Below are positions 25,203-34,711 of a stretch of 64,000 bases of DNA, in pieces. Position 1 is the first letter of the stretch. Each line of letters begins with the position of its first letter. The position numbers and the translations under genes are program-made. The notes beneath the pieces are model-generated. The model was given only the letters and a program-made list of their open reading frames with translations, was not told the DNA's origin and did not search any database. The stretch lies in contig NZ_BJOR01000001.1 of the NCBI RefSeq assembly GCF_006540305.1, forward strand, positions 2,728,001-2,792,000. The letters run 5' to 3'. This DNA comes from Streptomyces sp. 6-11-2 (GTDB lineage Bacteria; Actinomycetota; Actinomycetes; Streptomycetales; Streptomycetaceae).

Positions 25203-26525
25203 TTACTCCATCACGTCGATCGTGTACCGGTTCGTCTCCACGCCCGCCGCCGTCACCACCTGCACCTCGACCCGGCCCGGCTCCACGTCCGCCGGGACGG
25301 GAACGGTCAGTGCCGTGTCCGTGGGATTGCTGAAGCCGCCCGTGACCGGGACGAGGGGCACGTGCACGTTGACCGCGCCGATACGGACCCTCATACGGGC
25401 CAGCCGGTCGGCTCCCTGCGCACCCGGCGGGACGAACCCGGCGCCCCTGATCTCGATGTCGTCGCCCGTCCGGATCGGCGCGTCCAGGTCACCGGCCTCC
25501 CGGGCCCGGACCACCGACAGGACGACGGGACGGCCGCCGTCGGCGTACTTGCCCGCCAGGTAGGTCGCCGCCGACACCAGCACCACCACCGCCAGTCCCC
25601 ATGGCAGGTCGGGCAGTTGGTCCGGACGCCGGGCCAGTCGCACCGCCGCGAACGCCAGCGCGACGGCGCTGATCACCACGTACTGGATGTCCGCGAAGGC
25701 GCCCCGTCCCGAGTCGTCGGTCAGCAGGTCGGCCGCCCGCGGCCGGTCCGCGCGCACCTTCTGGAGCCGCTGCCCCAGCACTCGCAGTCCGACCACCCGC
25801 CGTACGAGGACCGCGATCCCGCACACCACGGCGAGCACGGTGACCACACCGGCGCCCCGGGCCAGGTCCAGCCCGGAGATCAGGGCGTCGCGCTCGGTGT
25901 GGTCCGAGGCCGCGGCGAGCCGGCCCGCCAGCACCAGCACGGCGTACGCCACGAACAGCACCCATCCCACGGCCACCGCGCGGGAGGTGGACAGCCGGTT
26001 GTCCTCGCCGATGACCGGAGCGAGCGCCCCGCCACGCCCCCGGTGGAGCCAGGACGCGGCCGTCAGCGCCCCGGCCACCAGGACGGCCGCCAGCAGTCCC
26101 GCCGTCCGGGCGGAACTCCAGCCCGCGCCGACCGCCGTCAACGCCTGCACCAGAAGCAGCAGTACGACCGCCGACCACACCGTGTACGCGGTCCAGCGCC
26201 ACAGCCGTGCCAGCCAGGCCTCGCCCTCGGCCCGCCCCCGCTCGGCGACGAGTTCAGCGGACTGCGTCAGTTCCTCCGAGACCCACTGCCGGGAGGCCGA
26301 CGCCGAGTGCGCCACGGCCGCCGGCAGGCCCTGACCCGCGGCGAACTCGTCCCGCTTGAGAAGGAACGCGGCAACGGCCTGCCGGTGTCCCGCACGCGCC
26401 CCGTGCGGGCAGTCCCCGCAGGTGCAGCCGCCCCCATGGGCGCCCACACCGCCTCTCGCCTCCTGCACCGCCACGCCCGACGCCCGCCTTCCCCGGATCC
26501 CGCGGCCCGGCCGCGGCAACAACAC
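25203..26525 (-). CDS. Multi-pass membrane protein with N-terminal Cys cluster and C-terminal beta domain
   Basis: The protein has about 440 residues. Near residue 34 lies CTCGDCPHG, a CxCxxC cluster that could bind metal. About six membrane helices follow between 120 and 330 (for example WSAVVLLLLVQALTAV and VVTVLAVVCGIAVLV). A soluble C-terminal part of about 95 residues is beta-rich (GDDIEIRGAGFVPPG and VEPGRVEVQVVTAAG) and resembles an IPT/Ig-like fold. I do not recognise the family. The start is uncertain; the open frame begins at 26525, but a later start just before the Cys cluster is possible. Confidence 0.7.
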   Translation of the reverse strand: MLLPRPGRGIRGRRASGVAVQEARGGVGAHGGGCTCGDCPHGARAGHRQAVAAFLLKRDEFAAGQGLPAAVAHSASASRQWVSEELTQSAELVAERGRAEGEAWLARLWRWTAYTVWSAVVLLLLVQALTAVGAGWSSARTAGLLAAVLVAGALTAASWLHRGRGGALAPVIGEDNRLSTSRAVAVGWVLFVAYAVLVLAGRLAAASDHTERDALISGLDLARGAGVVTVLAVVCGIAVLVRRVVGLRVLGQRLQKVRADRPRAADLLTDDSGRGAFADIQYVVISAVALAFAAVRLARRPDQLPDLPWGLAVVVLVSAATYLAGKYADGGRPVVLSVVRAREAGDLDAPIRTGDDIEIRGAGFVPPGAQGADRLARMRVRIGAVNVHVPLVPVTGGFSNPTDTALTVPVPADVEPGRVEVQVVTAAGVETNRYTIDVME

Positions 26526-26667
26526 CCCTACGCAGAAGGCGAATTGTGCCCTATACCGCCCCGCCCGCGTTCGCCAGGTCCGGTCAGCGGGGGTGAAGCC
26601 GGGAATGCTGTGTTGACCCGGCTACGGGAACCTCCGTATGGGCGAGATGTCCAGCGTGCCGAAGGCC

Positions 26668-27468
26668 TCAGGTCAGCAGGTCGGGTTCGCTGCGGCTGAT
26701 GTCCTGCCACAGGGGCTGGTAGTTGATCCACGCCACCAGGTCGCCGCCGAGCTGTTCCCGGGTCGCGACCGCCGGTTCGTGGTCGATCAGGACCGGTCGG
26801 CCCGCCGCCCGTGCGGTCAGCTGCACCTGACAGGAGCGTTCCATGGCCAGGAACCACCAGGCGGCGGCGTCCACCGAGTCGCCGACCGTCAGCAGGCCGT
26901 GGTTGCGCAGCACCAGTGCCTTGCGCGAGCCCAGCGCGGCCGCGATCCGGCGGCCCTCCTCCGCGTCGACGGCGACGCCGGTGTAGGAGCCGTAGACGGC
27001 GTGGTCCTCGTAGAAGGCGCAGCTCTCCTGGGTGATCGGGTCCAGGAGGTCACCGAGCGCCGCCAGGGCGCGGCCGTGCACCGAGTGGCAGTGGGCGACG
27101 GCGACGACGTCCGGGCGGGCGGCGTGGACCTGGGCGTGCACGGTGAACGCGGCCTGGTTGACGTGGTGGCGGCCCTCGAGCACCTGCCCGTCCTGGTTGG
27201 CGAGCACCAGGTCGCTCACGGTGACGTGCTGGAACGGCATCCCGAAGGGATTGACCCAGAAGCAGTCGCTGAACTCGGGGTCGCGCGCGGTGATGTGGCC
27301 GGAGACGCCGTCCTCGAGACCGGACCGGCCGAAGATCCGCAGGGCGCCCGCGAGCCGCTCCTTGCGGTACCGGCGCTCGTCGTCCACCGACTCGTGCATC
27401 GGCGGCATCGCGAACAGCAGCTTCTCGGTGGGCAGGGGCGGTGGCGGGGTGGGGGCGGGACCGTGCAT
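26668..27468 (-). CDS. Class II aldolase/adducin family protein
   Basis: The protein has 266 residues. The fold is marked by GLEDGVSGHITARDP near residue 52, the zinc-binding AHCHSVHGRALAAL (HxH) near 127 and a third His in LVLRNHGLLTVG near 186. All metal ligands appear present, so it is probably an active aldolase, dehydratase or decarboxylase-type enzyme on a phospho-sugar or similar substrate; the substrate cannot be told from sequence. The ATG at 27468 has GGAGGT immediately upstream, better than the open frame to 27834. It diverges from the PNPOx-fold gene. Confidence 0.88.
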   Translation of the reverse strand: MHGPAPTPPPPLPTEKLLFAMPPMHESVDDERRYRKERLAGALRIFGRSGLEDGVSGHITARDPEFSDCFWVNPFGMPFQHVTVSDLVLANQDGQVLEGRHHVNQAAFTVHAQVHAARPDVVAVAHCHSVHGRALAALGDLLDPITQESCAFYEDHAVYGSYTGVAVDAEEGRRIAAALGSRKALVLRNHGLLTVGDSVDAAAWWFLAMERSCQVQLTARAAGRPVLIDHEPAVATREQLGGDLVAWINYQPLWQDISRSEPDLLT

Positions 27469-27603
27469 GGGACCTCCGTCGCTGGATCGACGACGTACGG
27501 GCCGGAAGCTACCGCCGAACGGGTCAGGATACGAGCGCGGTGCGGTGAAGATGCCCGGCGGCACACCGGCTCCGCCGCCGAATGCCGCCAAACGCCGCCG
27601 AAT

Positions 27604-27622
27604 CCCGACAGAGGATGTCGGG
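27604..27622. promoter_or_regulatory. Inverted repeat upstream of PNPOx-fold gene
   Basis: CCCGACA and TGTCGGG are perfect inverted copies around GAGGA, ending 21 bp before the ATG at 27644. The position fits an operator or a leader hairpin that could hide the ribosome-binding site. Confidence 0.45.
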
Positions 27623-27643
27623 TATCGCCACCACACTCGGGGC

Positions 27644-28117
27644 ATGGCGACGAACTGGGCGGCCTTTGCCGCGGCGGAACCCGACCTGGCCACGACCGTC
27701 GAGCAGCGGTTCAGGGCGTTCCCGCACCACGTCCTGGTGACCCTGCGCGGGGACGGCTCCCCGCGCACCACGGGGCTGGAGGTGCGCTTCCTGAACGGCG
27801 AACTGTGGCTCGGCATGATGCCGGGCTCGCTCAAGGCGCTCGATCTGCGCCGGGATCCGAGGTTCGCGCTTCAGGCGAACCCGGGGCCGGACACCGCGAT
27901 GGCCGGCGGGGACGCGCGGATCGCCGGACGGGCGGTCGAGGTGGAGGATCCCGAGGTGAAGGGCGCGTACGTGAAAGAGGTGGAACCGCCGCAGCCGTTC
28001 CACCTCTTCCGCACCGAGTTGACGGAGGTCGTACGGACCTTCGTCGAGGACGACACGTTCCTGGTCGTCCAGGTCTGGAAGCCCGGAGAGCCGGTGCGGA
28101 CTCTCAGGCGGGCCTAG
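27644..28117 (+). CDS. Pyridoxamine 5'-phosphate oxidase-fold protein
   Basis: This 157-residue protein has the split-barrel flavin-binding pattern of the PNPOx family: HHVLVTLRGDGSPRTTGLEVRF at about 28-49, LWLGMMPGSLKALDLRRDPRFAL next, then AGRAVEVEDPEV. Such proteins bind FMN, F420 or haem; which one cannot be decided here. It is monocistronic and converges on guaA, with stops 8 bp apart. The start follows a 7-bp inverted repeat and has no strong ribosome-binding site. Confidence 0.82.
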   Translation: MATNWAAFAAAEPDLATTVEQRFRAFPHHVLVTLRGDGSPRTTGLEVRFLNGELWLGMMPGSLKALDLRRDPRFALQANPGPDTAMAGGDARIAGRAVEVEDPEVKGAYVKEVEPPQPFHLFRTELTEVVRTFVEDDTFLVVQVWKPGEPVRTLRRA

Positions 28118-28122
28118 GACCG

Positions 28123-29705
<1,583 letters not shown>

Positions 29706-29853
29706 GGGGTGCCTTCCGGCGGTCGGGGGGGTCCTTGTGCTTGTCGATTCTACCGACGTGGCCGCGGGTACCTCCCCGGCCGCCTCGACGACTGCAGCCC
29801 AGGGCGCCCCGTCCAGGGCCCGTCCAGTCATCCGTCTCATCAGGTGAACCGTG

Positions 29854-29882
29854 TTGGACGTCACGAACGGGCGAGGCATACT
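29854..29882 (+). promoter_or_regulatory. Promoter for the chorismate mutase leader
   Basis: TTGGAC (29854-29859) and CATACT (29877-29882) are separated by 17 bp, close to the vegetative consensus. Transcription would start at about 29888-29890, right at the ATG of the leader peptide, so the leader is probably leaderless. Confidence 0.6.
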
Positions 29883-29888
29883 GGTTTC

Positions 29889-29960
29889 ATGCTCGCGCAG
29901 ACGACCTTCGTGTTTACCTATGGCACCCGGCCCACCGGCTGCCATGGTCGTGCTGCTTGA
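29889..29960 (+). CDS. Leader peptide rich in Phe/Tyr, attenuator control of chorismate mutase
   Basis: This 23-codon frame ([20 protein letters not shown] and three more residues) contains Phe-Val-Phe-Thr-Tyr, encoded TTC GTG TTT ACC TAT. TTT and TAT are rare in this genome. It ends 19 bp before a 13-bp G/C hairpin and 111 bp before the gene for chorismate mutase, the branch enzyme toward Phe and Tyr. The layout is that of a transcription attenuator: ribosomes stalling at Phe or Tyr codons would prevent the hairpin from stopping RNA polymerase. Start at or near the transcription start means no ribosome-binding site is needed. This is inferred from layout and codons; no pairing alternatives were computed. 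Confidence 0.65.
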   Translation: MLAQTTFVFTYGTRPTGCHGRAA

Positions 29961-29979
29961 GCAACTGACAAGCGACTTC

Positions 29980-30016
29980 CCAGGCGCCCCGGGCCGACAA
30001 GGTCCGGGGCGCCTGG
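29980..30016 (+). terminator. Attenuator hairpin before chorismate mutase
   Basis: CCAGGCGCCCCGG and CCGGGGCGCCTGG form a perfect 13-bp stem with an 11-base loop. It follows the Phe/Tyr leader frame and precedes the structural gene by 55 bp. The tail (CGTTGTGGTCCTTGT) is moderately T-rich. Confidence 0.75.
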
Positions 30017-30071
30017 CGTTGTGGTCCTTGTCATCCGGGGCACCGCACCCGACCAGCGAGGAGCCCCCGCC

Positions 30072-30383
30072 ATGACCGCCACCGCAGCACAGCCCCAGAC
30101 CCCGGCAGCCACCACCGCCAGCGGCGCCCGTACCGACGAGGCCGCGAACGTGATCACCGGCGCCCGGGAGCGCATCGACACCCTGGACGACCGGATCATC
30201 GGCCTGATCCAGGAACGGATGGCCGTCTCCGCCGTGATCCAGGAGACCCGGATCGCCTCCGGGGGCCGGCGGGTGAACCTCTCCCGCGAGATGGAGATCC
30301 TGGGCCATTACAGGGACGCCCTGGGCAAGCCGGGCACAAGCCTGGCGATGACCTTGCTGGAACTGTGCCGGGGCAGGATCTGA
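30072..30383 (+). CDS. Chorismate mutase (AroQ fold)
   Basis: This 103-residue protein has a disordered Ala/Thr-rich start (about 1-30). The AroQ helical core has [19 protein letters not shown], then [10 protein letters not shown] and [17 protein letters not shown]. It rearranges chorismate to prephenate, the first committed step to Phe and Tyr, in the cytoplasm as a helical dimer. GAGGAG lies 8 bases before the ATG. A Phe/Tyr leader and terminator upstream indicate attenuation by aromatic amino acid supply. It diverges from guaA. Confidence 0.92.
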   Translation: MTATAAQPQTPAATTASGARTDEAANVITGARERIDTLDDRIIGLIQERMAVSAVIQETRIASGGRRVNLSREMEILGHYRDALGKPGTSLAMTLLELCRGRI

Positions 30384-30631
30384 CCCCCTCGCCGCCGCCC
30401 TCCTCACCCTCCCCCGCTGTCATGTCCCACCGCTCTCACCCGTACGGCGCGTGACCGCCGCGCGGCCCGCCTCGTTGTCCCGGTGTCCGTGCCAGCCAGG
30501 GGCGGGCCCGAAAGAACCACGCGTGGATCTCGGGAGCGATGAGGCGTGCGGATCGTGCCGCGCGTCGTGGGACCTCGCTCCAGGGAAGTGACCGGACGGC
30601 AGGGGACAGCAGCCCGGTCGCCCAGATAAAC

Positions 30632-30661
30632 GGCCGGCTCCGGGGACGCCCGGGGCCGGCC
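30632..30661. terminator. 13-bp stem hairpin
   Basis: GGCCGGCTCCGGG and CCCGGGGCCGGCC pair, with one G-T wobble, around GACG. On the minus strand the stem is followed by GTTTATCT, so it could end the leftward GMC oxidoreductase transcript. Confidence 0.6.
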
Positions 30662-30941
30662 GGCGGAACGAAAAGCACACAAGGCCGGATCAAAGGGTTG
30701 CGGACGCCAGGTTCGTCCAGCACGATGCCCACACGGCTCCCGGCTCCGGACTCCCGCGCGGACGGCAGCGCCGCGGTGCGCCACCCGACCGCCAGAGGTC
30801 GAGACCCGGTGCGCCCCCCGTGCGCCGGGGAGCACGACGACGCATCACGACGCGCGGAGGGCACACGACAGCGACAGGCGGCGCAATCCCCCGGCGCCGC
30901 TCCCCCGGGCACCGGCGCTGCCCTGACGTCGGTGCCGACGA

Positions 30942-30980
30942 GAGAAGGGCCCCGCGGCCCGAGGCCGCGGGGCCCTTCTC
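30942..30980. terminator. 18-bp perfect hairpin terminator
   Basis: GAGAAGGGCCCCGCGGCC and its exact complement are separated only by CGA. This very strong bidirectional terminator lies between two convergent transcription units. Confidence 0.85.
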
Positions 30981-31091
30981 ATACGCGCTCGCGGACACGG
31001 ACCCCTGGGGATGTGACGCAGGACACATCAGAATCCTGCCGACCGGGGCGCAACCTTTCGCAGTCCCCCCGTGTCACATCAGCAGACGGAG

Positions 31092-31140
31092 GAGGACCTG
31101 TGCCAGGAGGGGGGTGCAGGTCCTCTCTCTTTTCTCTTTC
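31092..31140 (+). terminator. Rightward intrinsic terminator with T-rich tail
   Basis: GAGGACCTG (31092-31100) and CAGGTCCTC (31117-31125) enclose a G-rich loop and are followed by TCTCTTTTCTCTTTC, one of the few T-rich tails in the window. It reads rightward, yet no rightward gene lies between it and the terminator at 30942-30980, so it may end a small RNA. Confidence 0.6.
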
Positions 31141-31149
31141 CAGGCCTGT

Positions 31150-32943
31150 TCACCGGCGCCGTTCCTGCTTCTTCGGCGGCACCGGCGGCATCCCCAGGAA
31201 CGGCAGCCGCAGCGCGCCGAAGGCGTCCGCCGGGACCGCCGGATGCCGTGGCTCCACCGCCCGCAGTCGCTCGTAGGCCGCACCCTGCGGCGGGCGCGGG
31301 TCGGTCTCTCCCTTGTTGGGCCAGTACGACATCGCCCGCTCGGCCTGGGCGGTGATGGTCAGCGACGGGTTCACCCCCAGGTTCGCCGAGACCGCGGCGC
31401 CGTCGACGACCGAGATGCCGGGGTGGCCGTAGAGGCGGTGGTACGGGTCGATGACGCCGGTCTCGCGCGAGGCGCCGATCGGGCAGCCGCCGAGGAAGTG
31501 CGCGGTGAGCGGGGTGCCCATCAGCTCGCCGACGTTGGACCCGGCGAAGCCGTTGATCTCGGCGGCGAGCGCGGTGGCGCTTTCCGTGGCGGCCCTGATC
31601 TGCTTGGGGTTGGGCGCGCCGTGCCCCTGGCGGGCCGTGAGCAGTCCCCTGCCCACACCGTCCGGCTTCAGGTACGTGGTCAGGGAGTTGTCCAGGGACT
31701 GCATTACCAGGCCGATGATGGTCCGCTCCGACCAGCGGCGGTTGGACAGGGAGCGCAGGACCAGCAGGGGGTGGCGGACGGCGTTGGCCAGCCAGGCCGC
31801 CGCTCTGGACGAGCCCTCGGCGTACGGGACCTGGAGGATCGACAGGCCGCCCATCGAGTTGGAACCCTTGCCGTAACGGACCGGCTCGATGTGGGTGTTC
31901 TCGTCCGGATGGATGGAGGACGTGATGGCGACGCCCCGGGTGAAGTCCGCCTTCGGCTCCCCGGTCGCCTTCCGGTAGCGCCGGTCGTCGGTCTGGGCGC
32001 CCACCAGAGCCTCGGAGTTGGTGCGGGTCAACTCACCCAGCCGCGCGGACAGATGGGGCAGCCGACCGCTCGCCCTCATGCGGTGCAGCAGCGTCTGGGT
32101 GCCGTAGGTGCCGGCCGCCAGGACCACCCTGCGCGCGGTGAACAGGCGGCCGGCGCCCTTCTTCTTGTTGTCGGTGGGAAGCGTGGCGACCGCGTAGCCG
32201 CCGCGTGAGTCGTCCGTGACCGACACGACCGTCGTCATGGGGTGGACCACCGCGCCCGCCTTCTCGGCGAGGTACAGGTAGTTCTCGTTCAGGGTGTTCT
32301 TGGCGCCGTGCCGGCAGCCCGTCATGCACTCGCCGCACTCGGTGCAGGCCTTGCGGTCCGGTCCGGCCCCGCCGAAGTAGGGGTCCGCGACCCGCTCGCC
32401 CGCCTTCGCCGTCGTCGTGCCGTCGGCATCCTCGCCATCGCCGAAGAACACTCCGACCGGCGCCATGTGGAAGGTGTCGCCGACGCCCATCCGCTGTGCG
32501 GCGGCCTTCAGATGGACGTCGGAGGGGGTCGTCGTCGGGTTGAGCCGCACGCCGAGCATGCGCCGCGCCTGGTCGTAGTACGGCGTCAACTCGTCCTGCC
32601 AGTCGGTGATGTCCCGCCACTGAGGGTCGTCGAAGAAGGGTTTCGGCGGTATGTAGAGGGTGTTGGCGTAGTTCAGGGAGCCGCCGCCGACGCCCGCGCC
32701 GGCCAGCACCATGACGTTGCCGAGCAGGTGGATGCGCTGGATGCCGTACATGCCGAGCTTCGGGGCCCACAGGTAATTCTTCAGGTCCCAGGAGTTCTTC
32801 GGCAGGGTCTCGCGGGTGAAGCGGCGGCCCGCCTCCAGGACGCCGACGCGGTAGCCCTTCTCGGTCAGGCGGAGCGCGGAGACCGATCCGCCGAACCCCG
32901 ACCCCACGACGATGACGTCGTAGTCGTAGCGGTCTTGAGACAC
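31150..32943 (-). CDS. GMC family oxidoreductase (cholesterol oxidase-like)
   Basis: The protein has 597 residues. FAD binding is shown by VIVVGSGFGGSVSALRLTEKG at the N-terminus and by GVGGGSLNYANT. A Cys cluster CTECGECMTGCRHGA near residue 200 suggests an iron-sulphur or zinc site not found in classic GMC enzymes but seen in this bacterial subfamily. The C-terminal HFLGGCPIGAS, GHPGISVVDG and NPSLTITAQAERAM are typical GMC closing motifs. The substrate, an alcohol or sterol-like compound, is unknown. The GTG has AAGGAG about 5 bases upstream. It follows gabD2 by 30 bp and is surely co-transcribed, so it may act on the same alcohol or aldehyde pathway. Confidence 0.88.
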   Translation of the reverse strand: MSQDRYDYDVIVVGSGFGGSVSALRLTEKGYRVGVLEAGRRFTRETLPKNSWDLKNYLWAPKLGMYGIQRIHLLGNVMVLAGAGVGGGSLNYANTLYIPPKPFFDDPQWRDITDWQDELTPYYDQARRMLGVRLNPTTTPSDVHLKAAAQRMGVGDTFHMAPVGVFFGDGEDADGTTTAKAGERVADPYFGGAGPDRKACTECGECMTGCRHGAKNTLNENYLYLAEKAGAVVHPMTTVVSVTDDSRGGYAVATLPTDNKKKGAGRLFTARRVVLAAGTYGTQTLLHRMRASGRLPHLSARLGELTRTNSEALVGAQTDDRRYRKATGEPKADFTRGVAITSSIHPDENTHIEPVRYGKGSNSMGGLSILQVPYAEGSSRAAAWLANAVRHPLLVLRSLSNRRWSERTIIGLVMQSLDNSLTTYLKPDGVGRGLLTARQGHGAPNPKQIRAATESATALAAEINGFAGSNVGELMGTPLTAHFLGGCPIGASRETGVIDPYHRLYGHPGISVVDGAAVSANLGVNPSLTITAQAERAMSYWPNKGETDPRPPQGAAYERLRAVEPRHPAVPADAFGALRLPFLGMPPVPPKKQERRR

Positions 32944-32973
32944 GTGCTCTCCTTGTCGGGAACGAGGTGCCGG

Positions 32974-34587
32974 CTAGCGGAAACGGCACGCCTTCATCAG
33001 CCTCAGGCTGCGGCTCATGAACGCCGCGTACCTCTCGTCGTCCATGCCGAGCGACGGGGCCATGGGCAGCAGCCGCTGGTGGGCCAGGGTCTGGGCCTCG
33101 GTGTACTTGAGGATGCCCTCGGAGCCGTGCCGGCGGCCGAGGCCCGAGTCCTTCATGCCGCCCATCGGCGACTGGACACTGCCGTAGGCGGGGGCGTAGC
33201 CCTCGTTGATGTTGACCGTGCCGGTACGCAGCCGGGCGGCGACCTCGCGGCCGCGGCGGGCGTCCTTCGTCCAGACGGACGAGTTCAGGCCGTACGGCGT
33301 GGAGTTGGCGCGCTCGATCGCCTCGTCGTCGCTCGTGAAGCGGTAGACGGAGACGACCGGGCCGAAGGTCTCCTCCGTACACACGGCCATCGGGGCCTCG
33401 ACGCCGTCGAGGATGGTGGGCTCGAAGAAGTACGGGCCGATGTCCGGGCGGGCGACGCCCCCGGCCACCACCTTGGCGCCCTTGGCGACGGCCTCCTCCA
33501 CATGCCGGGTGACGGTCTCCAGTTGCCGCTCCCCGACCAGCGAGCCCATGTCGGCGCCGTACGCCAGGGACGTGCCGAGCCGCATCGCCCGCGTACGGGC
33601 CGCGAACCGCTCCAGGAACGCGTCCGCGACCGCCTCGTGGACGTACAACCGCTCGATGGAGATGCACAGTTGGCCGGCGGAGGAGAAGCAGGCGCGGACC
33701 GCTCCGGCCGCCGCCTTCTCGATGTCGGCGTCCTGGAGCACCAGCATGGCGTTCTTGCCGCCGAGTTCGAGGGAGACGCCGACCAGGCGGGCGGCGGCGC
33801 TCCGGGCGACCTCGCGTCCGGTGCGGGTGGAGCCGGTGAAGGAGACGTAGTCGGCGTGCTTGACGACCTCGGGGCCGACGACCGGCCCCTCGCCGATGAC
33901 GACCTGGAACACCTCGGCGGGCAGCCCCGCCTCGACGAGCAGGTCGCGGGCCCACAGCGCGGTCAGGCAGGTCTCGGTGTCGGGCTTCATCACCACCGCG
34001 TTGCCCGCGACGAAGGCGGGCAACGCGTCGCCGGCGGACAGCTCCAGGGGGTAGTTCCACGGGGCGATCTGGCCCACCACCCCGCGCGGATGGCGCAGTT
34101 CGGTGACGCGCGTGAGGGTGGGGATGGCGCCCGTGTGCCGCTTGGGCTTCAGGTAGGCGGCGGCGCGCCGGCCGTAGTGCCGGGCGGCGACGGCGACGGC
34201 CTGGACCTCCTCGTGCGCGTGCAGGCGGGCCTTGCCGGTCTCCAGCTGGATCAGGTCCAGGACCTCGGCCTGGCGGGCGAGCACCAGGTCGTGGAAGCGG
34301 AGCAGGACGGCCGCGCGCTGCCGTACCGGGACCCGGGCCCACACCGCCTGTGCGGCGCGGGCCCGTTCGTAGGCGCCGGCCACGTCCTCGGGGGTGGACT
34401 CGGGCAGGTCGGCGAGCTTGTCGCCCGTGAACGGCGTGTGGTTGGCGGTCCGCCCGGATCCGGCGACGCCCTTGGTGAGCCGGGCGACCAGCTCGGGGGT
34501 CACCACGTCGGCGGCGGTACGGGCCCCCGCGGGGGCGGGGGCCTGGGGATTGGTGCCGGTCTTCGCCGGGGCCTGCGCGTCCGTCAT
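32974..34587 (-). CDS. gabD2: Succinic semialdehyde dehydrogenase
   Basis: This 537-residue NAD(P)-dependent aldehyde dehydrogenase has PWNYPLELSAGDALPAFVAGNA (cofactor loop), FTGSTRTGREVA, the catalytic Glu in LELGGKNAML and the catalytic Cys in SAGQLCISIERLY. All catalytic residues are present. The overall pattern matches the mycobacterial GabD2 type, which oxidises succinate semialdehyde to succinate in the GABA/2-oxoglutarate bypass. The N-terminal ~25 residues are Ala/Pro-rich. It is the first gene of a two-gene operon with the GMC oxidoreductase; the upstream space holds two repeat elements. Confidence 0.88.
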   Translation of the reverse strand: MTDAQAPAKTGTNPQAPAPAGARTAADVVTPELVARLTKGVAGSGRTANHTPFTGDKLADLPESTPEDVAGAYERARAAQAVWARVPVRQRAAVLLRFHDLVLARQAEVLDLIQLETGKARLHAHEEVQAVAVAARHYGRRAAAYLKPKRHTGAIPTLTRVTELRHPRGVVGQIAPWNYPLELSAGDALPAFVAGNAVVMKPDTETCLTALWARDLLVEAGLPAEVFQVVIGEGPVVGPEVVKHADYVSFTGSTRTGREVARSAAARLVGVSLELGGKNAMLVLQDADIEKAAAGAVRACFSSAGQLCISIERLYVHEAVADAFLERFAARTRAMRLGTSLAYGADMGSLVGERQLETVTRHVEEAVAKGAKVVAGGVARPDIGPYFFEPTILDGVEAPMAVCTEETFGPVVSVYRFTSDDEAIERANSTPYGLNSSVWTKDARRGREVAARLRTGTVNINEGYAPAYGSVQSPMGGMKDSGLGRRHGSEGILKYTEAQTLAHQRLLPMAPSLGMDDERYAAFMSRSLRLMKACRFR

Positions 34588-34636
34588 GACGCGCAGGGTA
34601 TGCCGGTCGGGCAGCTTTGTGTACCCGTCAGTAATA

Positions 34637-34654
34637 GGGATTCACGGGATTCAC
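34637..34654. repeat. Tandem GGGATTCAC pair upstream of gabD2
   Basis: Two perfect 9-bp copies stand directly adjacent, about 50 bp before the gabD2 start, where a regulator site or promoter would be expected. Confidence 0.6.
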
Positions 34655-34670
34655 CGAGTGCTCACGGCGC

Positions 34671-34686
34671 GCCAGTGATCACTGGC
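34671..34686. promoter_or_regulatory. 16-bp palindrome GCCAGTGATCACTGGC
   Basis: The palindrome is perfect and lacks a loop, so it is more likely a protein-binding operator than a terminator. It lies 84 bp upstream of gabD2 and 25 bp from the stop of the neighbouring kinase gene. Confidence 0.55.
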
Positions 34687-34711
34687 AACGAATACGCTGA
34701 TCAGGGCGTTG

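Larger units (their letters stand above)
30384..31149. other. 766-bp gene-free region with three strong hairpins
   Basis: I find no frame with convincing codon bias on either strand between chorismate mutase and the GMC oxidoreductase gene. Hairpins at 30632-30661, 30942-30980 and 31092-31125 divide it. A six-C run at about 31063 can face a six-G run in the loop of the last hairpin. An unannotated small RNA is possible. Confidence 0.55.

Noticed and set aside
31060..31130. Possible 6C-type small RNA (six-C run)
   Set aside because: The known motif has two hairpins with C-rich loops; here only one six-C run is present on each strand, so the name is not supported.
31104..31276. Rightward short ORF with GGAGGA before GTG at the GMC oxidoreductase 3' end
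   Set aside because: The frame is Arg/Ser-rich, antisense to conserved GMC codons, and its ribosome-binding site is part of the terminator stem.
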